Positions 1 to 11,800 of a stretch of DNA of 64,000 bases are shown here, piece after piece. Origin of the DNA: Vanessa cardui. Lineage: Eukaryota > Arthropoda > Insecta > Lepidoptera > Nymphalidae. Every line of letters starts with the position of its first letter. The stretch's first letter is position 1. The notes beneath the pieces were generated by a model. It ran no database searches, had not been told where the DNA came from, and saw only the letters and a program-made list of their open reading frames with translations. The position numbers were made by a program, and so were the translations under genes. The DNA is taken from the NCBI RefSeq assembly GCF_905220365.1, contig NC_061133.1, positions 9,290,171 through 9,354,170 on the forward strand. The letters run 5' to 3'.

Positions 1-1103
1 TTGAAAAAAAGAATTTCGTTTAGTAAAAAGAGTTTCGCGTAGTTTTCATGTTATTGCTAATAAAACACACTTTCAAGTATGTTGCAGATAAATGTGTGAA
101 TTTGTATTTGTATTGGAACCAGTCAGCCGACAGATGGGTCGATGCCAGGGACGAAAATTGTATTGACGCGTTGTATCCTCACAGCCTGTATGCCACTGAG
201 AATATTCGAACATTAAGAATTATTTAATTTTATAAGGACGGGCTGTACAAATTAGAAACAGTTAATAAATTATATTTAGTTAATAAACAAAATCTATGCT
301 AAAATTGAATGGATCGGTCACACAGGGAGGCGCAAATTAATCTTGCCAAAAGCGTTCGTGACCCTAAGGTCAAGACCAACTAAGACGATTGTTTGCTAAA
401 TAATCAGTTTTCAAAAACCCAATTTTATATTAAAAAACAATATTATACTACGGATTTGTTATCTGCTGTTACTAATAATCTGACTCACTTGCAAATGTCA
501 ATCGTTGATATAAAATTAAAACATTTCTATATATTTCATTACAGTTCGATGAAATAATAATGTTATTCCTTATTTCTTATAATAATCCTTGTTTAGCTAT
601 CGTACTGGAAACACCTCTCGAATATTAGAAGATAAGTCCGTTAGTTTAAAAGTTAATATAAAAAATCTGAAGAATCTCCACAACGTTCCACATAATTCTC
701 ACAAGATTGTCAGTTCAGCTTGTGTTGTGTTTGTCTTGTTTGGCTAAAGCTGGTTTTTAAGCGGAGATTTTGACTTGAAATCCAAGGAATAGTAAATTTT
801 CATGTGCTTATAAATCTGTTGATGCTAAAAGGAATAAGATCCATTTACAGTAAAATGTATGCCACATTTTACCACTTTGAAAATGAAAAAATTATTTGTA
901 AATAAATTCCTTTATACGATAATGATTGCATTGATTATGATGATAATTTTACCAAAAATACATGTTAAATAAAACAAACAGCATATTATGTTCATTGTTT
1001 CTATTCTGGCCGTTTTAACAGCGTACCACAGAATTTATCTCGAAGTCCGCGTTGACTGCAATAATCGTGAGAAAAGCTGCATGTGTCTATTGCGCATTGG
1101 TGC

Positions 1104-1142
1104 ACAGTGGCGGCGTAAGATTCGATCTTGCGCCGCCACTGT
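1104..1142. repeat. Long near-perfect hairpin
   Basis: Arms ACAGTGGCGGCGTAAGAT (1104-1121) and ATCTTGCGCCGCCACTGT (1125-1142) pair over 18 positions with one T/G (G-U type) difference around the 3-nt loop TCG. GC-rich stem in AT-rich surroundings. Confidence 0.85.
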
Positions 1143-1598
1143 TGGTGTAGCATGTTGGTGTGTAATAAATATAATATCGCTTGAGGCTGTAATTGTGTTA
1201 AAAAAGGCGAAATAAAAAACAAGAGTATTTTTTATATTGAGGTGTAAGTTTATTCGCATAACAATGTTTCATACAAATTTCCTCGTTTTGTACACACCTT
1301 TTCACGTTTTGTTTTTGTAGTATCTTTTATAAAAGTTGACTCTAAAATTTTTAACATATCGTCTGTTCCCTATATCTAATTCGCTTGACCACTGTTAAAT
1401 CATACATAAAGGATTCACTAAGGCAACTCATAAGGAGGAAAATCATAGTTACATCGGACAAATAGGAAAAGGAAACGATACAAAAAATGTTTTCCATAAA
1501 GTCGGAATGGGCTCTTAAATTTTTAAAATCAGCCTTCCTGTATCATTCGCCGTGGCACAGAGCAATGGGAGCAGAGAGCAGCGGGGACGCCCCGCCGC

Positions 1599-1640
1599 AG
1601 ATATAAAGCCAGCACGGAGAACGTGAGCAAGTGAGAGCAA
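1599..1640 (+). promoter_or_regulatory. TATA-type promoter candidate, plus strand
   Basis: agaTATAAAgcc (TATAAA at 1602-1607) follows a GC-rich run (gcggggacgccccgccgcag) and precedes an A/G-rich leader-like stretch (gtgagcaagtgagagcaaac). It looks like a simple insect promoter pointing away from EcR, but no open frame or exon can be linked to it. Confidence 0.25.
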
Positions 1641-2182
1641 ACGAAATCAAACGTCAAATATTCCAAATCGTTTTAACGAAATTTACCGATTAAGGCCGGA
1701 AACCGATGTCACCTTTCGGCTGTGGAATTTTACAAATCCCTTACATTATACAGAGTGTTCTAATTGATGAATTTTATTTCATGTTATGTCTTACATATTT
1801 TAAAATAAATTTCAATCACACAGCTGAAAAGCGTATTTGATGATGATTCCGTTTGCATGGCTCCGTTCGCTCCGTGAACTGGGATGAGACGTACGGGCGC
1901 AGTAACAAGGCACCCGTACTAAAACAATTTTTCTAATGGACATTGCACAAATCACACTGGTATCAGTGGACTGGCCACGAGGCTGCCAGTTACACCTAAG
2001 AAAATTCGTCACTAAATAACAACTAAATCACTTTAAAATCAATTCAAAATGTACATTATTCATCTTATCCGAGTAAACAAATCTAATCTGCTACATAAAA
2101 ATTAGCAAATTTAAATACAAAGATCACCTAGTCCGTCTATGTAAAATTAATCGCTTAAGTATTAGAAAAACACAATAGTGGG

Positions 2183-2215
2183 AGTGGGCTCGGGGCCCAC
2201 TTGTGATAGTTTATT
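2183..2215 (-). terminator. Possible distal poly(A) signal with adjacent hairpin
   Basis: On the minus strand AATAAA (2215-2210) is followed 8 nt later by AGTGGGC-cccga-GCCCACT (2201-2183), a perfect 7-bp stem. The hairpin lies where cleavage and the downstream element would be expected. Speculative. Confidence 0.3.
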
Positions 2216-4485
2216 ATGCTTCCCGGCTGTACATTCAACGAATGAATAGCGAAAGATATTGCGTTGACACATTAAAACTAAAAAATTACTGTACATTTAA
2301 TATTTTATATGTAAATATTTGTACATATTGCACTCTGAAGTAACAAAAAAATTATTTAGAAAAATCTGTCGAAACGAAGAAATATTATATTATATATACG
2401 CAGAACGAAAAAGAATATCTCAGTAAATACAAATTCATAGTAATCAAGTTCGATCACAATGTTCGTAGCTCGTATATTAATCTAAGTCCCTATGGCTTAC
2501 AAAGCTTACAAATGATAAATACAGAAGTCATTTACAAAAAAATATAATTCTACCCAAATAATATAAAAATAACAACAGCCATCTGTACTTTCTTAGATGA
2601 ATAAAATTAAACATATGTCAAACATATGACAATAGAATCTAAAGGTACCTATGTACTGCTTCGTACAGGAGACTGGACCTGCCACGGTCGGTCATCGTTC
2701 TCGCTTCCGACACAAATGAAACAGAGTTAAGGCTAAGGGCAGGGTGAGGAGGTCCAGCCACACGCAAACTCACTTGCGCGCGTTCGCACGTTCCGTTTGC
2801 ACGCGCACGCTCGCGCACGCTCGCGCAGACCGGTTTGCGCGAGTGAGCGCGTGCGGCCGGCCTCGTATGTATGCCTATAACAGTCGAGCCGTCCGTCGTT
2901 CTCGTGTTCGTTCTCGTCCCGTCCCACTCAGCGATGCTCACGCAGCGTCATCCCGAGCGATATAAACTTATTATCGTACTTATATTCCATTATCAGCTAA
3001 AGACACAAATTATATTAGGGGTAATCATTACTTATTACTTTTCTCGTCTGAGATTATTACGTACTTAATAAATCTATTACAATTTCGAAATTGAATAATA
3101 TGTATCAAATACGACCGGCTGTGCACCGACGGAGTCCGTTAACTATGAAGCTATCCGTATGAAAGTCTACGCGACAAATGATGTATAACAATTTACTTAT
3201 CGAATGGCAGTTATATTTGTCACAAACTCGAGATGCAAAGTATGCGGCTGTACTGCAGGCCTTCGAGCGCTTACCGTCGCATCTCAGTTATAAGGCATCG
3301 TAGCGTAAAGTTAATCGTGACGGTTATTATCCTAACACTTGTAGTTTAACCCTAAGTCCTTAAAGGTGTCGTATAAAATCCGTTGCAACCACAATCATAC
3401 GACCGCACCGTGAACGTACGTTTTAATGGCAGTGTGTGTTGTCAGCGCGCCCTCGCGTGGCGGCAGACGCTCTAATGACGTTTGTGCTTCGTAAACTATT
3501 ATAGAAATCGCCTACCGCTACAATAAAATTATATATAATTCGAAAAGATGTATTAAAGCGGACTAGCGCGCGGTCCGCGGTGCAAGCTCGATCGTCTCGC
3601 GTACAGTTAGAAATACTTCCAAAACCTCAGGCATACGCAATACGCAATACGCAACACGTAATGCACAACACAGTGGCATGTAAAGAAGACTCATACAACA
3701 CGCATCAGACAGACTTAAATTTACATCTTAATAGCGTTAAATGTTATGGATGGTGAGGTGTCGGCTCGTGAGTGCGGTGTCTGCGCGGGAATCGAACCCG
3801 GTCCGGCGCTGAAAGCGGGAATTCCTCGGAATATATCAGATAAAAATGCCCAGCGATAAACGGAAAACACGCTTAATTTATGCTTTAACAACGCTTACGG
3901 GTAATTGAGATCGATTATTTTAGTTTCTATATAACTATGATATTCCATTCAACAATGTAGGTACACAGTACAGGTAACGCGAAATAAGGCATTTCGTATG
4001 TGTAATATATTGTATATAATGGGCAGTTTATTTACCTTAATGTGAAGTATTCGTTAGTTATTTTAATATTGTTTCTTTAAAATGACTCCTCCCTTAGAAC
4101 ATTCAAAGCGGAGACAGATTTGGTCGTGTTATGTAGACGTCGTATTGCGTGCGCGTACACTATCAACATTTACATATACTCTATACCAATATTGTTCCCA
4201 TATAGTAAGCTCGGCCAAATAGTACAATTAGGAAAAACTAATCACTGAAACCAGCTGCCATTACAATTTTGATTGCTATACTAGAGAACGGAGGATATAA
4301 TAAATTAACACGATTATTTAAAAATGAAACAGATTAAAAATATTGAAATACATAATATTAAAAAGGATTTATGGGCACTATACGTCTAACCATACACACC
4401 TAATAATAGCTGCCTGACCCGCACGCAATGTAACGCCTTTAAGTAGAATTACTCAACATTATATAATATTTGAATTTTGTACACA

Positions 4486-5472
4486 TTTATTAAGGGCATA
4501 GCGACTGGGGTTGATGGCCATATCTGCCTCCGTTACCTAATTTAGATCAACGTGTGACACAAATAGTCTATTTAGTAAACCTATAAATTAATCTACGACG
4601 ACCTATGGTAAATTGCACGTGATACGCTCTTCAGTAACTCAAACTGTCGAGGAGTTAACGCGAGGGGCATTGCGTCGTACCAGCGTCAGCGAAAGTCAAT
4701 AGCCTAAAGTAAAGTCGACTCAGTGCAGTGTGATCACTGTAGAAAATGAATCACCCATATATATAATTATGTCGTTAACTATCAAAATACTCAAACAGGT
4801 AGACAAGAAAACGGTGATGCGTTTATGAAAGCTACTGCGACTGTAGAACCTCTAAATGTAATAAGACACACTTATCTCAGCCTACCTAAGATACTTCAAC
4901 ATTTATAAATGTAATCACAGCAATAATAAATTATAATTATTCGTTAAATCGAGGGACGCGGGCACAGGACAATGGAACATCAATCGGAACTAAAATCGAC
5001 AGGACACGATAACACGTCTGACATAAACTATATATAAACAAACACAGTCGTAAATCATCAACAACGTCCGCCGACAGATATCTCCGGCACCGCGGGACGT
5101 TCGCAGCGAACTTTACAATATACATATATATCAATCGAAAAGGTTAATCAACGAACCGTTAATTTTGTTAAATAAACATAACTATCAACTTTTCACCCAA
5201 TAGAAACATCTCTCATATATTACTTTTTCTCTTATAACTCTCATAGTGTATGTACGATTTACATAATTTAGGAGGGTGTACTTATCCAAGTCATATCAGT
5301 CGTATCCGAGTGACCAACTCAGTATCCAGTCATATCTTAACTATCAACACTAAATATATTCTCCAACGTTCAACAGCACATATATTCACTATCTCATATC
5401 GGTCGGTCACCGAATACGCACAGTACCTTACACTAGGCGATCGCGTCCGTCACGAGTGTCCGTGCACTTCAC
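4486..5472 (-). other. EcR 3'UTR, minimal extent
   Basis: AT-rich and without coding features. The first minus-strand AATAAA after the stop is at 4491-4486, so the shortest 3'UTR with a canonical signal is about 1.1 kb. Other AATAAA signals lie at 4032-4027, 2215-2210, 1778-1773 and 1254-1249, allowing UTRs up to about 4.3 kb. Which is used cannot be told from sequence. Confidence 0.4.
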
Positions 5473-5591
5473 TTAAACTAGCCAGTCTATGAGCGTTTCT
5501 CTCCGGGGGGCCTCTCGGGGCCTCTCGCCTAGCGGCCGCGCGGGCGGCGCGGGGGCGAGCGCGGGGCGGGGCGCGGCGCGGGGCGCGGGGG
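5473..5591 (-). other. Start of EcR 3'UTR, extremely GC-rich
   Basis: From the TAG to about 5500 the strand is largely C and G (gcgccccgcgccgcgccccg). A reading frame shifted by -1 relative to EcR stays open from inside exon 7 to 5473 and would give an Ala/Pro/Arg tail containing ALAPAPPARP. Ordinary translation stops at 5592. Confidence 0.6.
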
Positions 5592-5890
5592 CTAGAGCTC
5601 GGCGGGGTGGTCCACGATGGGCGGCGGGTGGCTCGTCGACACCTCCGCCACGTCCCAGATCTCCTCCAGGAACGGCGGCAGCTTCCTGTTCTTGAGCTTG
5701 AGCGAGATGCACATGTTGGAGTTCTGCATGCCCAGCGTTCGCAGCTCCGACAGGATGGAGAGGATCTTGCCGAAGACCACGGGGCAGCGCGTCGACGCGC
5801 TCTGCTGGTTCATTATGTACACGCGCAGCGTGTTCAGGTAGTACCGCTGGATCTCTTCCACCAGGTGCGGTTGCTCGAGCCCGGGCCGAT
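5592..5890 (-). CDS. EcR: EcR exon 7 (LBD end, AF-2, F tail, stop)
   Basis: RPGLEQPHLVEEIQRYYLNT and GKILSILSELRTLGMQNSN form helices 9-11, the USP dimer surface. KLKNRKLPPFLEEIWDVAE includes the AF-2 helix 12. The tail STSHPPPIVDHPAEL ends at TAG (5594-5592), close in length and style to the short PPPI...L tails I recall in other moths. The acceptor tcaattccag|at lies only about 50 nt from a SINE inserted in the preceding intron. The coding strand is GC-rich here, and the roughly 110 nt after the stop are richer still; another frame stays open to 5473 (see findings). Confidence 0.97.
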
Positions 5891-8800
5891 CTGGAATTGA
5901 CGTTCGTTCTATCATGAATTTGATGAACTTGTGGTCTCGTGAGTCGAGATGGCCCAGTGGTAAGAACGCGCGCATCTTAACCGATGATTGCGGGTTCAAA
6001 CCCAGGCAAGCACCGCTGATTCATGTGCTTAATTTGTCTTTATAATTCATCTCGTGCTCAGCGGTGAAGGAAAACATCGTGAGGAAACCTGCATGTGACA
6101 AATTTCATAGAAATTCTGCCACATGTGTATTCCACCAACCCGCATTGGAACAGCGTGGTGGAATATGTTCCAAACCTTCTCCTCAAAGGGAGAGGAGGCC
6201 TTTAGCCCAGCAGTGGGAATTTACAGGCTGTTGTTGTGGTCTCGTGGCCTTCGAATTCATTCCATAAATTAATGTTATCAATTTTAATGTATGCAGATAT
6301 AAGTATACCACTATCATAGTGATAATAATATGTTAACATGTCATCGATTATTATCAATCGGAAATTGAATAGGGATTACGATTAAATACAACAATCGTTG
6401 AAGAGCAGCATTTCTCGCTTTCGCTAAGCCATTAATGTGATATGCAAACAAACCTGAGAAGATGACGATGGCAGTGAGAAGGGCGTAGTGCACGTTGTCC
6501 ATTGACATGGTGTACATGCAGCGGCAGAAGTGCAGCAAGTTCTCTATGACGTAGGACATGCCGGCTTTGCGATAGTTCTCGCGAGTGTACGCCCTGTTGT
6601 TGGCGAACAGCACGCTGTCTGTCGTCGCGTCGTACCGTCGCGCTACTCGCAACATCATTACTTCACTGGAGCAAGCCTGAAGAAAATACACAACTTTAAA
6701 TAAATGATAAACCTATATTTAATTTTCCAAAAAGATCTGATTAATGCTTATGACTTTTTATGTTATGGAGAATTTGATGTAAGTTACATATAGATGATAG
6801 ATGTACTTACCTTGAGAAGGGTGATCTGATCAGGTTGGGAAATCTTGGCAAATCCTGGCAGGCCTTTTGCAAACTCGACGATCAGCTGCACCGTAAGGAT
6901 GGTCATCTCTGTGATCTGACGGAACGGCAAGTCGGATTCCTCGTCGTCTTCGTCCGCTTCCTGCCAAGTCTAGACAGATCAAATTGGGTTCTTAACGAAT
7001 ATTATTCGTTAATTTAATAAATGATGAACTATTTCTCAACTACAACTAATGAAATATAAATAAAAACAAATCAAAGGATACTCGCAAAAAAATATTTTAT
7101 GACAAAAATAATGCAAAAATGACTTCGATGGAAAAACAGTATGAAAATAAAGTGCGTTAAAAAATAAAATAAAAATAAAGCAAATGAAACCCACCTGTGT
7201 CACCCTTTTTAAGTCTTCATCGGAAGGCTGCTCGTAGCCGTCTTGATACCAGACGAGCCTCGCGATCAAGAACTGCTGATTCGCCGTAAGTGGAGGGATA
7301 TTCTTCAGCCTGTTCTGTTCCAGGAGCTTTTCCGAGAGGAACCGCGGGACCACTTCATGCTGCAAACATTCCAGCTTCACGTAGGAAACAACAAACATTA
7401 ATATTTTGTTGCCATTGGTTAGGGGGGGTTTAATATTATACATGCAAACTATTTTAATTTATGGTAAATTTTATGGGTTGCTTCTAGATAATGGAAAGGT
7501 AGCCAAGACTAATTGCCATTAGGCCTGGCTACATTATTATGAATCAAGGTATACTCCACTTACAATCCTGGCAGCTTCTGGTGGCGGTGGATCGCATTGC
7601 ATTATGGGCGGCATGTGATCATCGACTGTCGTTGTGCTGACTGGCAGTTTGTCTTTTTCTCTTTGTGCCTTCTTTTCTTTTCTTTTGATCGCACACGTTG
7701 TCTCCGGAACTACACATTCTGGCCTCATACCAACTGCTAGACATTTCTTTAATCTACATTCTTGACATTTTCTTCGCATATACATATCCATTTCACACGC
7801 ATGACCGAATTTGCAAATGTATACAGCATTTTTAGTAACACTCCGCCTAAAGAACCCTGAAAATGTTACATTATTATATTAATTACTGTTACTTTAATAT
7901 ATAATGTACATGTTTGTGTTTGTTAATTGGTGATATCAAGATACCAAACATCTGGGTTCCACTTGAACGTAGATTATAAAAGATTATGAAATCAAACAAG
8001 CTTAACAGTGATGACCAACAACATTGGAGAATTGGATGAATCAAGGAGTAGACGCGGTGCAGACGGCTATTGTGACGTTACGTCTCGACTCGGGCACAAT
8101 GTGTACGTTTAGCTAACAACCTTGATAACCAGTACAATACGCCAATTCTGCATCGGATTGAAATAATCGTGGGCGCTTATTAGGCAAGGGTTTTCTGTTT
8201 TGGCATAATTATGAGACTATAAAGGACGGCTGTTAATTTTCTATATTTTACTTGCAGAAATAATTAATGTATAGTTTTAGTAAATTATTAAAAATAGTAC
8301 CTTTACAGCCTTCACATGTGAGAGCGTTATAATGGTATCCGGAGGCTCTGTCGCCACATACGAGACAAAGTTCTTCTTGTTGGCGAGGAGCTGGACCTTT
8401 CTTTTGCCGTCTCGCTTCTCCATCTGTGCTGCAGCCATTTACACTTGATGCCGGTGACAATTCCTCGCGACCTGTAATAGAAAAATAAAAGATTTAATAT
8501 AAAGTTTCGTATCTACTTTACTTTTTATTGAGACATGTATTTTTTTCTATGATTTATTTTCATTTTTAGGATTCTTACATTGTACATCTCAGTTCAATCT
8601 AATTTGGTTTGTTGGCATTATCATACGATAAAGATAACTAGCGCAAGTTTGCTTTTGAAGATTCATTCGATCTTCTATGCCGAGACAGGCAGCTCATATA
8701 AAATAAAACAAATCTTTGATCAATGCAACTGCGCAATAAATGAAATTCGAAACTGTTGGCCCAACGTCGCCGGGTGTCGAGAACATCTAAAAACGGAAGC

Positions 8801-11800
8801 TATAAAATTTGCATACATTTCATGAGCGATTTGTTGATTCGGCGGACGAGCGAAGATCGTTTGATTTTCATTTTTTACATTCGTCCTGTTGGCCCTTCGA
8901 CGAAGAGATGTTTTCATAACGAAACACGATCAAGTCATTTTCGGTGGCAGTTTGAACGTTTCCTGCCCAAACAAAAGGTGGCTAAAGGCCTTGTCAGCAT
9001 ACTAATGATGTTTGGCACATTAGTTTGGTATTCAAGTTGCATGCAGGAGTAGGGTATGTGATGCGCAATGGAAATAAATCGACAATTGTCAATCACGCAG
9101 TAGGAACTCCTTAAATGTAAGACGCACTGTTGCAACTTTATTAGTACTTTGTTTAACCTTTAACCGATGAACACACTTATGATTTACTTACAAAACTTAT
9201 CAGTTCTAATACTAACTAACTAACCGTTTTTTTCCAAATGTACCTTATTTTCTTTAAATAAATAAATATTGTCAGATAATTTAGTAAAACTTAAGCCATA
9301 CACGCGTCCATTTTACTGACGTTAGTTTTTGCTCTCTCACGGTATAAGCGAGACAAAAATAGGTAGAATAAATTTTAAAGCATAATGCATTAAAAAAAAC
9401 AGATACGAGGATTAACATTAAGCATATTAACTGAACCATGCAAGGCAGTTAAGTTTCTAGTAAATAATTTTATTTACATTTTATTGAGACCATTAAGCGG
9501 AGTTAAGTCGGGTCGGTGGCCTTAGCTGGTACCTGTCTTGCGCAATCGGGTATAATAAACTGTTGCCAAAAAACTAGTTCCACGTGGGATAACAGCCAGA
9601 ATGAGCTAGTGACAAAGAGGCCTTGCTCTGACGACGTTAAACATAATGTACTATTTGGTTTATAGCAACTAGTTTTTAATACACTCATACTTAGTAGTAA
9701 ATGTAGTGATTAGACCTTATCTCAGCGTTCGTTTTTTGTTGATACACGAGCTTAAGAATTTCTTCTTTGTTTCATTTCTTTACGATGTTTTTATTAACTT
9801 ACTTCATATTAAATTATTAGCTCTAATAAAGCATGTGAAACCTTAGTAGTGCAGCGGAATATTCACGTGCACTCGTGTTGGTGTACTAATTTACTTCGAT
9901 ATTATAAACAGCTTTATTTCCTTTTATAGTCACATGCTGCATAACTCTTGCTGCAGATTGTTGAAGTTTAATGCGTTATGCATCGTTGGCGATCTGGACG
10001 GTAAACTCTCAGCAATAAAAGTCGTGTCATTTACGAGCATAACATATTTATAAAATTAAATCTGAACATGTTCGCGGTTTTATTAGTTCCTTTGTTAGGA
10101 TTATCATAATAACTTCGAAAGTTCCAAAGTGTGATGATTATATCATTAAATGACGTTTAGTGGGTTATTAAGGTGATGCAACTCATCGAACGAGGTGAAA
10201 GTGTCCGAGATGGCTAGAACTGGTTTGGATTATCGGACATGCCATGCTATTATAGTGTTTTATACTATGATAAATAGAAATTAAAATAGTTTAACGGACA
10301 GACGAAAATAGTTATGACTAAGCAGATAGAAAAAAATATTTACCTACTGTTTTCGCATGAATGTCTCAATTTTAATAAAAATTAATATAAGTTAGTATAA
10401 TTTTTCAAGTATTAAAAATTTAATATTTATCTGATCCAATAGTTATTCTTATAGAAGTAGTTATAGTTAGTGACGCAATAAATAGTTGATAAAATAGTAA
10501 TAAAGAAATAGTAATTATTCATATCATAAATAGATATAAATCAAATCTATGTTCATGAAAAAGAAAGCCATTCAAAAGTTGAACGCACGGATGACCGAGT
10601 CAGTGTGTTATGTTGTTACGTCTCAGCTGTTGTGCGCGAGCGCATAGAAGGTCTAGTTCGTGGCGGTTCGGCGCCCATCGGGCATTCTCGGTTGCGGGAA
10701 CGAGAGAGCGATGTGAGCGACAAGTGGGGCGCGAGCGTCGACCGGGGGCAGCGTGCGGCCTTGACTCTTACGTACCGCCCTCTCCTCCCGCGCATCTCTC
10801 CAACGCTCACCGCGCCGCCACATTATTTATGATAGCATCTGAGCTCGAAGCAAGCTCGCGATTCTCTACAGCTAATAATAACACGTTTTTCCTCTCACGC
10901 GATTGTGACTTTTTCACTTATTAAGGACTGCTCTTTGAAGTGATTCCAAACTTGGTATTTAAAACTTGATAGATAAATAACTACATTGTATCTTTTGATT
11001 CGACATTTAAAATATTGCTTTATTTCGTTACAAAAATAAAATGTTCATATTTAAAAAGCACATGTCAACATTTTAACATCGAATTTTATTAATCTGATTT
11101 CTCAATCAAGGAAAAACCTAATTTGAATTGAGGTTACAAGTTTTTAACACTGTTATTTTTACTGCGCTAGTTTTAATAATATTAGCAATAAATATATATT
11201 TCAAAGTTACATTTCCTACAAGTATGTTTTTTTTTATATTATCGCAACGTGTAAAAAAATTGCTAAGTTATAACAGTTACATTAATTCAAATTTAGAATG
11301 CGTTTTGAAAATAGAACCTCATGCCGTTTGGTAAACATTCGAGACTTCAATCCAGTTAGATGTCGTTATCCCACGGAAATGAATTAATTTATTGTTAATC
11401 ATAAACATTATGTTTTTTTACGTGGACGTGTGAGAAAAACCGCTTTTGCTGACATTATACAAAACGCTATTTAGATAATTGAAAACGGAATAACTGTTAT
11501 ATAACACATTAGAAAATGTGAAATATATTACAATATTTAAAATATACCAACGTTACATATATTACTTTCCATAGATTTAATATGTCGTTAAAAGAGGACG
11601 TCATGTGTTGTATTTTAGTTTTTCTTTTAAACACATAATGACTTTCTACAAAACACTTTATGACCACAAAAAAATAATCTAAACGAAGATTCAGAAAGTG
11701 ATGTCGATTGTACAATACGCACTTTCACTGTGACCCCAGAAACTAAAGACGTAACGATTTCGCAGGCGCACCGCGTAAGCGTGTACTAACTAGTTAGTGA

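Larger units (their letters stand above)
1..4485. other. Downstream of EcR: distal 3'UTR or intergenic
   Basis: No supported gene. It holds a strong hairpin at 1104-1142, a plus-strand TATA-like promoter candidate near 1602, the hairpin/AATAAA pair at 2183-2215, a CpG-rich stretch at 2755-2960 (repeated cgcgcacgctcg) and a lone tRNA-B-box-like gggttcgattccc on the minus strand near 3787-3799, perhaps a SINE scrap. The rest is AT-rich with nothing I recognise. Confidence 0.6.

Noticed and set aside
1104..1142. microRNA precursor
   Set aside because: A 3-nt loop and 18-bp arms are too short for Drosha/Dicer processing.
3770..3835. tRNA gene on the minus strand (gggttcgattccc)
   Set aside because: Only the B-box half is recognisable; no A box or acceptor stem upstream, so at most a SINE scrap.
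5592..5600. Programmed frameshift at the end of EcR
   Set aside because: No slippery heptamer before the stop, and the ordinary tail already fits relatives.
8720..9135. Overlapping frames in intron 1 near exon 2 as an alternative EcR exon
   Set aside because: No similarity to EcR N-termini and no donor placed to join 8471 in frame.
10605..10924. Overlapping open frames in the CpG block as coding exons
   Set aside because: Open in three overlapping frames on both strands because stop codons are rare in GC-rich DNA; Arg/Ser/Pro-rich products without family likeness.
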